Counted from the first letter of the stretch, positions 1 to 5,297 are shown. The stretch: DNA of 5,297 nt from Chloracidobacterium sp. UBA7659 (GCA_002483395.1 DLHV01000265.1:20265-25561), one strand, 5' to 3'. Numbers and translations are program-made. The notes: generated from the sequence alone by a model not told the origin.

Positions 1-85
1 TGCGGCCGAGTTCTACTGAAAGCGGCAGCGGCAGATCCAGAAAGCCGCTCCACGAAGCGATTATCTTTTCGTTTTCTGTTCTCAT
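1..85 (-). CDS. fliN: FliN, flagellar motor switch (C-ring) protein, N-terminal part only
   Basis: This gene runs off the left edge; 28 codons are visible from an ATG at 85-83. The peptide begins MRTENEK and continues into FLDLPLPLSVELGR, which matches the start of the SpoA-type domain of FliN (compare the DIPVKLTVELGR stretch of E. coli FliN). FliN forms the lower part of the cytoplasmic C-ring and takes part in switching and export. The domain starts within about 15 residues of the N-terminus, so this is a short FliN and not FliM, which carries a long domain first. The start lies 6 bases after the fliL stop codon and has no clear Shine-Dalgarno sequence, which suggests translational coupling to fliL. 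The family call is from a short peptide; FliY or another SpoA protein is possible. Confidence 0.78.
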   Translation of the reverse strand, partial: MRTENEKIIASWSGFLDLPLPLSVELGR

Positions 86-91
86 TGGTAA

Positions 92-724
92 TTAAAGCTG
101 GATAATGAAATCGGTGATGTAGATGGCCTGTACTTTCGGTTCTTCCGAGGCGGCCTGTGCGGCTTCCAATAGCTCTTTGCGAAGTTTGGTCTTGCCCTCG
201 ACCGACAGGATCTCATCAGATTTTTTATCGGATAAAACCGCAAGCATCGTATTGCGAACGCGTGTAATAAAAAGCGGGTTTGGTTTTTCGCTTTCTTCCT
301 CGGCGCCGTCGATGCCCAGACTGACCGACATTCGCAGGTAACGAGCCTGTTCGGTATCGGCCAGATTCACGATAAATGGTGGGAGCTCGACTATTTGTTT
401 GACGTCTTCGTCATTTGGAAGGGAATTCTTTAATGGGTCACCCGGTACACCACCCTTACCTTTATGTGTTTCCTCTTTAGCAGTTTCGCCGTCGGAATCC
501 TCCGATTCATTATCGGCGTGGGCTTTTTTATCACCTTTCTTCTTGTTCGTTTCTTCCGCGGCCGCTACCGAAGTGCTGCGCCAATAAAAAAATCCGCCGC
601 CGCCGGCTCCGACGAGCAGAATGAAAATTGCGATAATAATAATCAATTTTTTGCCGCCTTTTTTCTTTTCTTCGGCGGGCGCGGGCGCGGACGCTTCCGC
701 GCTTGTTTTTTCTTTTTCCGACAT
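92..724 (-). CDS. fliL: FliL, flagellar stator-associated membrane protein
   Basis: The 210-residue product has the FliL plan. A short charged cytoplasmic tail (residues 1-26, rich in A, E and K) is followed by one transmembrane helix (about 27-48, LIIIIAIFILLVGAGGGG), a long charged low-complexity linker (about 55-108), and a C-terminal FliL domain (about 109-210). That domain has the VELPPFIVNLAD and RYLRMSVSLGI strands and ends in IYITDFIIQL, as FliL proteins usually do. FliL surrounds the MotAB stator in the periplasm and supports its assembly or torque. It is somewhat longer than the E. coli protein, mainly through the linker. The ATG start is preceded by GGAGG at 8-base spacing. A sigma-54-like promoter lies just upstream, and fliN follows after 6 bases. 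Confidence 0.95.
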   Translation of the reverse strand: MSEKEKTSAEASAPAPAEEKKKGGKKLIIIIAIFILLVGAGGGGFFYWRSTSVAAAEETNKKKGDKKAHADNESEDSDGETAKEETHKGKGGVPGDPLKNSLPNDEDVKQIVELPPFIVNLADTEQARYLRMSVSLGIDGAEEESEKPNPLFITRVRNTMLAVLSDKKSDEILSVEGKTKLRKELLEAAQAASEEPKVQAIYITDFIIQL

Positions 725-732
725 AGAGGGGT

Positions 733-737
733 CCTCC
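733..737 (-). promoter_or_regulatory. Ribosome binding site of fliL
   Basis: GGAGG on the minus strand, 8 bases before the fliL ATG. It is one of the two clear Shine-Dalgarno sequences in the window and supports the start chosen for fliL. Confidence 0.8.
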
Positions 738-749
738 GGTTACTGCAAT

Positions 750-765
750 AGCGAAATGTATGCCA
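750..765 (-). promoter_or_regulatory. Candidate sigma-54 (RpoN) promoter for fliL-fliN
   Basis: On the minus strand the bases read TGGCATACATTTCGCT. Against the known consensus TGGCACG-N4-TTGCW, the -24 TGGCA is complete, the -12 GC is present with the correct 12-base GG-to-GC spacing, and the final T fits W. The mismatches are at the C and G after TGGCA and at the second T before GC. Transcription would start near 739, giving a 5' leader of about 15 bases that contains the fliL Shine-Dalgarno. Sigma-54 control of flagellar genes is well known in many Gram-negative lineages. The match and position are seen; activity is inferred. Confidence 0.6.
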
Positions 766-795
766 AAGCTCAAAATCATGGATTAATTGAGCTTT
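765..795. repeat. Inverted repeat (hairpin) abutting the fliL promoter candidate
   Basis: AAAGCTCAA (765-773) is the exact reverse complement of TTGAGCTTT (787-795). The interior can also pair (AATC 774-777 with GATT 781-784), leaving a 3-base loop and a 2-base bulge, so a 9+4 bp hairpin is possible. On the minus strand it ends exactly where the -24 element begins. It is followed by only three T residues, so it is a weak intrinsic terminator at best for the carbonic anhydrase transcript. It could instead be a protein-binding palindrome. Confidence 0.5.
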
Positions 796-836
796 ACCGA
801 GAAATATGGCCAGGTTTTGTGGATGTTCGACCTTTT

Positions 837-855
837 ATTGACTGCGAGCGTCAAT
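837..855. repeat. Short inverted repeat in the spacer before fliL
   Basis: ATTGAC (837-842) pairs exactly with GTCAAT (850-855) around a 7-base loop. There is no T-run on either strand next to it, so a terminator role is not supported. A six-base pair stem of this size can occur by chance. Confidence 0.3.
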
Positions 856-937
856 GATCCGACACTCGTGGGGAGATACGAGGCCTAAGCAGCGACGGTT
901 TTGCGAGTTTCAGACCTGGCGAGACCGAGAGGAAGAA

Positions 938-1621
938 TTAGTCCAAACGGACGACTTCTCCGGTTGCCATACGATAAACCGCGCGAACGAGGACGAGATC
1001 ACCTTCTTCGACAGCCTTTTTAAGAATTGAGCTTTTCAGCAATATATCCCTGGAGCTTTGCTGTACATTCAATTCGACGCAGAATAGGTTACTTTCTCCG
1101 CCTATCACACAGGTCTTCGAATCTTCAAAAGCTGGAGTAATTCTTTCGACGATAGCTTGTAAATTGTCGCTCGGCATCTTCTCTCCAGAGACACTTGCAG
1201 CAACCGCTCCACAGCTTTCGTGGCCCAAAATCACCAAGACTTTGGAATGGAGGTGTTCGACGGCATATTCGATGCTGCCGAGAGAAACTTTATCCGAAAT
1301 ATTTCCGGCGTCGCGTACGACGAACAGCTCGCCAAGGTTTTTGTCGAATACGAATTCGGGCGGTACGCGACTGTCGGCGCACCCGAGAATGATCGCCCGC
1401 GGCTTCTGCCCTTTGACAAGATCCTGACGAATAGCGGAATACTTTACATTCGTGTGCCTGCCGGCCATGAATCTCTTATTTCCCTTTACCAGATCTGACC
1501 AGATAGCTTCCGCCGCAGCCTTCTTTTCTTTCTCGGAACCAGTTTTGGAATCCTTCTTATCCTCCGAATTTTTAGGTTGCTCTCCGGTTCGTTTTGGTTC
1601 TTTTTCGTCAACAGGAGACAA
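938..1621 (-). CDS. Beta-class carbonic anhydrase, catalytic part (frame broken upstream)
   Basis: Beta-carbonic anhydrases interconvert CO2 and bicarbonate with a zinc ion. The 227 residues from a TTG at 1621 show the family hallmarks: CADSRVPPE with zinc ligand Cys81 and the Asp83-Arg85 dyad, RDAGNI at 103-108, and HESCGA with ligands His134 and Cys137. The C-terminal VRAVYRMATGEV is also typical. All key residues are intact. Residues 1-35 are a charged K/E/S linker. The frame is open back to an in-frame TAA at 1760-1762, but it contains no ATG or GTG there, and the TTG has no Shine-Dalgarno. The charged linker also continues upstream of the TTG. The natural start is therefore probably the lipoprotein leader at 1844, in another frame, joined across the A-tract at 1706-1713. 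The joined protein would have 301 residues. The gene sits between motB and fliL, an unusual place for this enzyme. Confidence 0.9.
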   Translation of the reverse strand: MSPVDEKEPKRTGEQPKNSEDKKDSKTGSEKEKKAAAEAIWSDLVKGNKRFMAGRHTNVKYSAIRQDLVKGQKPRAIILGCADSRVPPEFVFDKNLGELFVVRDAGNISDKVSLGSIEYAVEHLHSKVLVILGHESCGAVAASVSGEKMPSDNLQAIVERITPAFEDSKTCVIGGESNLFCVELNVQQSSRDILLKSSILKKAVEEGDLVLVRAVYRMATGEVVRLD

Positions 1622-1688
1622 ATTGCTCGCAGTTGAATTATTGTTCGAATCTTCAGTTTCCGCACGGGTTTTTTCCTCGACCGATGAC

Positions 1689-1844
1689 TCAGAAGCCGTC
1701 TTCGATTTTTTTTGTTTTTGCTTTCTTCGAGGTGGCGTCAGCCGAGCCGCAGCCGGTAATTAGCAAGATGCTCAAGAGGCTGATAGAGAAAACTCCCATG
1801 ATAGAAGGTAAGGATCTGAAAGCTTTAAGTTTTTCGTTTTTCAT
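1689..1844 (-). CDS. Lipoprotein signal peptide ORF, probable true N-terminus of the carbonic anhydrase
   Basis: This 51-codon ORF starts with ATG 29 bases after the motB stop. It encodes a classic lipoprotein leader: MKNEKLKAFR (basic start), a hydrophobic core to about residue 29, and the lipobox ITGC with the lipidated cysteine at residue 32. The sequence after it, GSADATSKKAKTKK, looks like a lipoprotein linker. The frame then ends at TGA (1691-1689), just past the run of eight A. Dropping one A continues the reading as TKKSKTASES into the acidic linker and the carbonic anhydrase. I read it as the first part of a split gene, though a separate tiny lipoprotein cannot be ruled out. The residue after Cys32 is Gly, so the Asp+2 inner-membrane retention signal of E. 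coli is absent. No strong ribosome binding site is visible. Confidence 0.7.
   Translation of the reverse strand: MKNEKLKAFRSLPSIMGVFSISLLSILLITGCGSADATSKKAKTKKIEDGF
1706..1713 (-). other. A8 homopolymer at the frame junction of the lipoprotein carbonic anhydrase
   Basis: The coding strand has eight consecutive A residues here, preceded five bases earlier in the same K-rich stretch by another A5 run (1715-1719). The leader frame is open down to the stop at 1691-1689 and the carbonic anhydrase frame is open up to the stop at 1762-1760, so any join must lie within 1692-1759. The A8 run is the longest homopolymer in that interval. One fewer A, two more A, or a +1 shift during expression would join the frames. 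Confidence 0.8.
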
Positions 1845-1873
1845 GATTTTGTGGTGGGCCCGAACACTTTCAA

Positions 1874-2836
1874 CTATTTGATCTTGGGTTTATCCGGAAC
1901 TTGATCGGACTCGCCGACAACGACCGAACCTTCACTCTGAAGCTTCTTTTTTGCCAATTGCTTTTCGGCCGAATCGGATGACTGCTCATTCGAGGCCGAT
2001 TTCACGTCAGAAGCCTTGGCATCCGGGTTTTCCGTTTTATCAGGAGATTGTGGGTCGCCTGATGTTTTGTTTTCAGGTGGTACCAGCCGCAAGACGGTAA
2101 TACTAATGCGGCGGTTTGCGGGGGAATACAGATCGTCCGGTACCAGGGGTTCGGTATCGGCGAAACCGACGATACGACGAATCTGCTCGGCCTTGACGCA
2201 GTTTGCTTCCAGAACGCGGCGTGCCGCGTTGGCACGGTCAGTGGATAATTCCCAAATTGTATATCCGTTGTCCGACGGAAATACGCGGCTGTCAGTGTGC
2301 CCGCCAATATTTATCTTATTGGGCAGGTCGCAAATGCCTTTTGCAATTTCCGTGAGAACCGACTGCGCGTCGGGAGTAAGTTCTGCACTGCCTGATGGAA
2401 ACGAAACGCGGTCGGCTTTATCGATCAGCTGGATTCGCAGGCCTTCATCGGTGACATCGATCTGCACTTGTTCTTTATACTTGGAAAATTCGGGCCGCGT
2501 CGCAAACTGTTTTTGAAGTGCTTCCGCAACGCCAAAAAGAGCCTGCTCATCTTCCTTGGAGGTTAGGCTTCCCGGCTCCTTGCTGACTTTTTTTGCCTGC
2601 GACAAGATCCCGCCCTGCATCGTGTCGAACACGCCAGGCGATCGGAAATAATTAGCAATGGCCTGTTTAAGCTTTGTATCCGCCTGGGAGACGAGCCATA
2701 GAACGAGAAACAGAGCCATCATCGCCGTCACGAAGTCGGCGTAGGCGACCTTCCACGCGCCTCCGTGATGGCCGCCATGCCCTTTGGCCTTTTTAACACG
2801 CCGACGAGGTTTCTTTTGCTCTTTGTTGATTTCCAT
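1874..2836 (-). CDS. motB: MotB, flagellar stator protein (peptidoglycan-anchored)
   Basis: The product has 320 residues from the ATG at 2836. A basic cytoplasmic tail with a His/Gly-rich stretch (GHGGHHGG, 19-26) is followed by one transmembrane helix (about 31-50). It carries YADFVTAMMALF, where Asp34 corresponds to the proton-binding Asp32 of E. coli MotB. A plug and linker region follows (about 52-125), then an OmpA-like peptidoglycan-binding domain (about 145-250) with GGHTDS, WELSTDRANAARR, IVGFAD and NRRISI. Residues 253-320 are a charged low-complexity tail. The frame stays open 45 codons upstream into motA, but that stretch lacks MotB character, so I chose the internal ATG. The sequence suggests a proton-driven type. 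MotB pairs with MotA, encoded 52 bases upstream. Confidence 0.97.
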   Translation of the reverse strand: MEINKEQKKPRRRVKKAKGHGGHHGGAWKVAYADFVTAMMALFLVLWLVSQADTKLKQAIANYFRSPGVFDTMQGGILSQAKKVSKEPGSLTSKEDEQALFGVAEALQKQFATRPEFSKYKEQVQIDVTDEGLRIQLIDKADRVSFPSGSAELTPDAQSVLTEIAKGICDLPNKINIGGHTDSRVFPSDNGYTIWELSTDRANAARRVLEANCVKAEQIRRIVGFADTEPLVPDDLYSPANRRISITVLRLVPPENKTSGDPQSPDKTENPDAKASDVKSASNEQSSDSAEKQLAKKKLQSEGSVVVGESDQVPDKPKIK

Positions 2837-2888
2837 GACCCTTGATTTCCAGTTCTGGCAAGCGGAGATTGCGAAGCAAAAGGCCTGA

Positions 2889-3749
2889 TTATCTAGGTTT
2901 GATCTCCTTGAGCATCGGCTCAAGTTCGTTCGACGGCGGGCGGTCGAAACTGTAAATTGTCTTGCGGGCAAACTCGACGGCTGTCATTGGCGCGGCTCCA
3001 TTGGAAAAGGCGACGACGCCGGCCTTTAGGCAACCGAAATATTTGCCTTCGTCCTGTGCGAGGTTTTCCAGATTTGCGGCAATCGGGGCGAGAAATCCGT
3101 ACGATAGCAGCAGACCGAGAAATGTTCCCACCAGAGCGGCTCCGACGTGGCGTCCGAGTTCCTCCGGCGGTCCATCAAGATGCTGCATCGTTACGACGAT
3201 GCCGAGCACCGCCGCGACGATACCAAGCCCGGGGAGAGCATCCGAAGCACGTTGAAGAAGCACCGGAACGATCGCTCCTTCGTCATGATGCGTTTCCATT
3301 TCGGCTTCAAGCATTATTTCAAGTTCCTCCGGCGAACACGCGCCGTTGACAAGCATTTTCATCGCGTCGCAGAAGAAATCAACCGCATGATGATTGGCCA
3401 CGAAGGTCGGATACTGAGTGAAGATAGAAGAAGACATCGGATTGTTTACGTCCTCTTCAATAGAAAGCAGCCCGCCTTTTTTCGAGTTAACGAAAATGTC
3501 GTACTGCATCCGTAAAACTTCTGTATAGGTTTTTTTGTTATAAGGCGAGCCCTTCAGCGCGGCAGGTAATGAGGCGAGGATCCGCATCAAGTATTTAATC
3601 GGATTTGCGGCAATGGTTGCTCCGATGACAGCACCGCCGATGACGACGAATTCCGAAGGCTGGAGGAGGACGCCGAGCGGGCCATCGATCATCAGAAATC
3701 CGCCGATGACGCAGCCCATAACAATTATGATACCGATAATTATGAACAT
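2889..3749 (-). CDS. motA: MotA, flagellar stator proton-channel protein
   Basis: The 286-residue product is close to the usual MotA length. It has four hydrophobic segments (about 1-20, 32-50, 172-192 and 203-226) and a large cytoplasmic loop between the second and third. The start MFIIIGIIIVMGCVIGGFLM and the stretches LGVLLQPSE, DALPGLGIVAAVLGI, LVGTFLGLLLSYGF and AVEFARKTIYS match the E. coli-type family throughout. By my alignment Pro173, Pro222 and Glu98 fall at the same numbers as the functionally important E. coli residues. Position 90, the rotor-contacting Arg in E. coli, is Lys here and keeps the charge. MotA and MotB form the inner-membrane stator that pushes on the rotor. The ATG has only weak Shine-Dalgarno likeness. 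A terminator-like hairpin ends about 32 bases upstream, so read-through from flgE or an unseen promoter is needed. Confidence 0.98.
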   Translation of the reverse strand: MFIIIGIIIVMGCVIGGFLMIDGPLGVLLQPSEFVVIGGAVIGATIAANPIKYLMRILASLPAALKGSPYNKKTYTEVLRMQYDIFVNSKKGGLLSIEEDVNNPMSSSIFTQYPTFVANHHAVDFFCDAMKMLVNGACSPEELEIMLEAEMETHHDEGAIVPVLLQRASDALPGLGIVAAVLGIVVTMQHLDGPPEELGRHVGAALVGTFLGLLLSYGFLAPIAANLENLAQDEGKYFGCLKAGVVAFSNGAAPMTAVEFARKTIYSFDRPPSNELEPMLKEIKPR

Positions 3750-3781
3750 AAACTCGCAAACCCGCCCAGCGGCTTAAGCGG

Positions 3782-3842
3782 TAAAAAGAAACCACGGATA
3801 AACGGCCTTTTCAAGGCTGAGCTTTTTTGCTTATCCGTGGTT
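3782..3842 (-). terminator. Terminator-like long hairpin between flgE and motA
   Basis: AACCACGGATAA (3790-3801) and TTATCCGTGGTT (3831-3842) form a perfect 12 bp stem. The loop contains a nested 5 bp hairpin (GCCTT 3805-3809 with AAGGC 3813-3817). On the minus strand the stem is followed at once by TCTTTTT, a reasonable intrinsic terminator tail for flgE. The plus strand has no such tail. The stem is only moderately GC-rich and the outer loop is 29 bases, so termination may be partial. It could also be a dispersed intergenic palindrome of the ATCCGTGGTT kind. Confidence 0.6.
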
Positions 3843-3925
3843 ATTCCTTATCGAATAGGATTGGTATTTCGACCGGTAAGCGCTTTTGACGCTCAGATTA
3901 CATATCGACAAAAGCGAGGAAATCT

Positions 3926-5191
3926 TTAGAGGATTTGTAATAAATCCTGAAAGGTCTGATTAAGGGTCGTTATCACTCTCGAATTCGCCTGAAAGCCCCG
4001 CTGAGCCTGGATCAGATCGACAAATTCATTCGTGATATTTACGTTGCTTTGCTCGAGATAGCCGCCAGCGACCAAACCGCGGCCGCCCGTTCCCGGAGCA
4101 CCGATGGTCGCCTGTCCAGACCCGATAGTTTCGCTGAACATGTTACCGCCCAGCCTGCCCAACCCTTCGGTCGAATTAAAATTTGCAAGCGCGTATTGAC
4201 CAACAATGCGTGACTGTCCGTTTGAGAAAACGCCGTAGATGTTGCCGTTCTGGTCAACAGCCGCACCGTTTAGGGCACCAGCTCCGTAGCCATCCTGGGA
4301 TACCGACGAAAAAGACGAGTCCTTCGCGTAACTCGTAATATTGAAGTCTCCGGGAGTTCCGTCCGGGTTGGTTGCACGCAAGGCTATGTTAATTGACGGC
4401 AAAACTGCGTTCCCGAGCTGTGTTTGGTCGGGAACTACCGATAAAGTGGTCGGCGAGGTCAGAACTCCGTTCGAATCAAACGTGAAACTGACGGGAGCGG
4501 CTGACGCGCCGCCACCGTCAACGCTGGTTTGTACCGGATTGCCGTCCAGTGTTCCGCTCATCAGGAATGAACCGTCGGCTTGCCGCGTGTAGGTCAGATC
4601 CAGATGTCTTTCAGTGCCGAGCGAGTCATAAACGTTCATTGTCGCGTGGAAGGTCGAACCCGTTGTTGAATTCGAATCCAGATTCATTCGAAACATACCT
4701 TCCGTCGTCGCATGCGGCGCCAGAGTCTGTCCGATAGGGATCTGCAATGAACTTAACACTGCACCGGTCGGAACTAACCCGCTTTGAGCCTGGTAACCTT
4801 GTACTTGTCCGCCATTCGACGAAACTAAAAAGCCTTGATTGTTGACCGTAAAATCTCCGGCCCGGGTATAACCGGATGTGCCGTCGCTATTTCTGACAAC
4901 AAAAAAGCCGTTTCCTTGAATTGCGGCGTGCAGCGGTGAACCCGATTCGTTCAGGTTGCCCTGCTCAAAGTTCGTATGAATAGCCGCTGTCTGTACCCCG
5001 TCGCCGATCTGCAGGGCATTTCCGGCGCCGTTCAGACGTGCTCCGTAGCGATTGGCAAAAACGTCCGAAAACGTAATCGGACTGCTGCGAAAGCCGATCG
5101 TGTTGGCGTTTGCAATGTTGTTTCCGACGACATTAAGTGCATTACTGTTGGCGTTTAGGCCTGAAAGTGCTGCGTTGAATGAAAAACTCAT
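3926..5191 (-). CDS. flgE: FlgE, flagellar hook protein
   Basis: The product has 421 residues, near the usual size for FlgE. The N-terminal axial-protein helix is clear (ALSGLNANSNALNVVGNNIA, then NANTIGFRSS, residues 8-37). It is followed by the conserved FEQGNLNESGSPLHAAIQGNGFF-like region (75-97) and YTRAGDFTVNNQGFLV (108-123). The middle (about 140-300) is the more variable surface domain, and SQDGYGAGAL (298-307) is typical of hooks. The C-terminal helix (NVNITNEFVDLIQAQRGFQA, then NSRVITTLNQTFQDLLQIL, 383-421) closes the D0 core. FlgE polymerises outside the cell into the universal joint between rod and filament, so it is exported by the flagellar type III system with no cleaved signal. 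The start follows AGGAG at 9 bases. The upstream gene looks like its cap protein FlgD. Confidence 0.98.
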   Translation of the reverse strand: MSFSFNAALSGLNANSNALNVVGNNIANANTIGFRSSPITFSDVFANRYGARLNGAGNALQIGDGVQTAAIHTNFEQGNLNESGSPLHAAIQGNGFFVVRNSDGTSGYTRAGDFTVNNQGFLVSSNGGQVQGYQAQSGLVPTGAVLSSLQIPIGQTLAPHATTEGMFRMNLDSNSTTGSTFHATMNVYDSLGTERHLDLTYTRQADGSFLMSGTLDGNPVQTSVDGGGASAAPVSFTFDSNGVLTSPTTLSVVPDQTQLGNAVLPSINIALRATNPDGTPGDFNITSYAKDSSFSSVSQDGYGAGALNGAAVDQNGNIYGVFSNGQSRIVGQYALANFNSTEGLGRLGGNMFSETIGSGQATIGAPGTGGRGLVAGGYLEQSNVNITNEFVDLIQAQRGFQANSRVITTLNQTFQDLLQIL

Positions 5192-5200
5192 TTTATTATT

Positions 5201-5205
5201 CTCCT
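5201..5205 (-). promoter_or_regulatory. Ribosome binding site of flgE
   Basis: AGGAG on the minus strand, 9 bases before the flgE ATG, in an otherwise A/T-rich leader. It supports the chosen flgE start and fits the high output needed for a structural protein. Confidence 0.8.
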
Positions 5206-5223
5206 GTTTTGTGAGGTCTTGGT

Positions 5224-5297
5224 TTAGGTGGATTTTTGGTTGTGGTTAAGCAGAGCGGTGAGTTGCTCTATCGACTGACGGATGCCGACCAACTGGT
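5224..5297 (-). CDS. flgD: Probable FlgD, hook-cap (hook assembly) protein, C-terminal end only
   Basis: Twenty-three codons before a TAA at 5226-5224 are visible; the rest lies beyond the right edge. The peptide QLVGIRQSIEQLTALLNHNQ resembles the helix after the FlgD core (the 'EQL..I..S...L' type pattern in the conserved N-terminal half). The gene ends 32 bases before flgE, in the usual flgD-flgE order. FlgD caps the growing hook and is replaced during rod-hook assembly. If the call is right, this FlgD stops soon after that helix and lacks the C-terminal Ig/FlgD-like domain present in E. coli. The peptide is short, so the call leans heavily on position. Confidence 0.55.
   Translation of the reverse strand, partial: QLVGIRQSIEQLTALLNHNQKST

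Larger units (their letters stand above)
725..937. other. 213-base spacer between the carbonic anhydrase gene and fliL
   Basis: This is the largest gap in the cluster. Besides the sigma-54-like element, the fliL ribosome binding site and the two inverted repeats listed separately, I see no convincing small gene on either strand. The part nearest the carbonic anhydrase stop (about 860-937) shows no strong hairpin or T-run. Its length allows room for an activator bound upstream of the sigma-54 element, but no activator site can be recognised. Confidence 0.6.

Noticed and set aside
123..751. Plus-strand open frames opposite fliL
   Set aside because: They are antisense shadows of a well-recognised FliL, with low-complexity Phe/Ser/Arg-rich translations and no supporting ribosome binding site or family likeness.
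837..855. ATTGAC/GTCAAT hairpin as terminator of the carbonic anhydrase gene
   Set aside because: The stem has only 6 bp and no T-run follows on the minus strand.
1622..1759. Carbonic anhydrase starting upstream in its own frame
   Set aside because: The frame is open but has no ATG or GTG, and upstream of the A8 tract it reads as Arg/Lys/Gln-rich sequence, whereas the other frame gives a textbook lipoprotein leader.
2837..2971. N-terminal extension of motB by 45 codons
   Set aside because: It overlaps motA, is Arg/Ser/Cys-rich and unlike MotB, while the ATG at 2836 gives the standard MotB N-terminus close to the transmembrane helix.
2957..3515. Plus-strand open frames opposite motA
   Set aside because: They are Arg/Pro-rich antisense shadows of a strongly conserved MotA gene.
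3750..3781. Sigma-54-like CTGGGCGGGTTTGCG just upstream of motA
   Set aside because: The GG and GC cores are two bases too close together and the rest of the -24 box does not match, so it is not a credible promoter.
3843..3925. Sigma-28-like ATTCGATAAGG in the flgE-motA spacer
   Set aside because: It resembles the -10 GCCGATAA, but no -35 TAAA-type box lies at the right distance, and it would start transcription ahead of the hairpin.

Overview
The window is a flagellar gene cluster read entirely from the minus strand, so the genes run from high to low coordinates. In transcription order it holds: the end of a probable flgD (5297-5224), hook gene flgE (5191-3926), a spacer with a terminator-like hairpin, stator genes motA (3749-2889) and motB (2836-1874), a beta-carbonic anhydrase locus (1844-938), a 213-base spacer carrying an inverted repeat and a good sigma-54 promoter candidate, fliL (724-92), and the first 28 codons of fliN (85-1). 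No RNA gene, mobile element, CRISPR array or origin is visible.

The organism is a motile bacterium of moderate GC. MotB has the proton-type TAMMA sequence around its channel aspartate. A lipoprotein leader and a sigma-54-like flagellar promoter point to a Gram-negative envelope. The order flgD-flgE-motA-motB-fliL resembles clusters in Deltaproteobacteria-like lineages and spirochetes. An acidobacterium or a deltaproteobacterial relative is possible, but nothing here fixes the phylum.

The genes fit together as follows. FlgD caps the growing hook and FlgE builds it. MotA and MotB form the torque-generating ion channel, FliL sits around that stator, and FliN belongs to the rotor C-ring that MotA pushes. 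The guest is a beta-class carbonic anhydrase with all expected metal and catalytic residues, placed between motB and fliL.

The most notable observation concerns that guest. A lipoprotein signal peptide with a clear lipobox (ATG at 1844) lies directly upstream in another frame, and a run of eight A residues on the coding strand (1706-1713) sits where the two frames must join. Losing one A gives a continuous 301-residue lipoprotein carbonic anhydrase. The break could be a sequencing indel, a real mutation, a phase-variable tract or a slippage site. Second in interest is the sigma-54-type element just upstream of fliL, which would make fliL-fliN a separately controlled unit.
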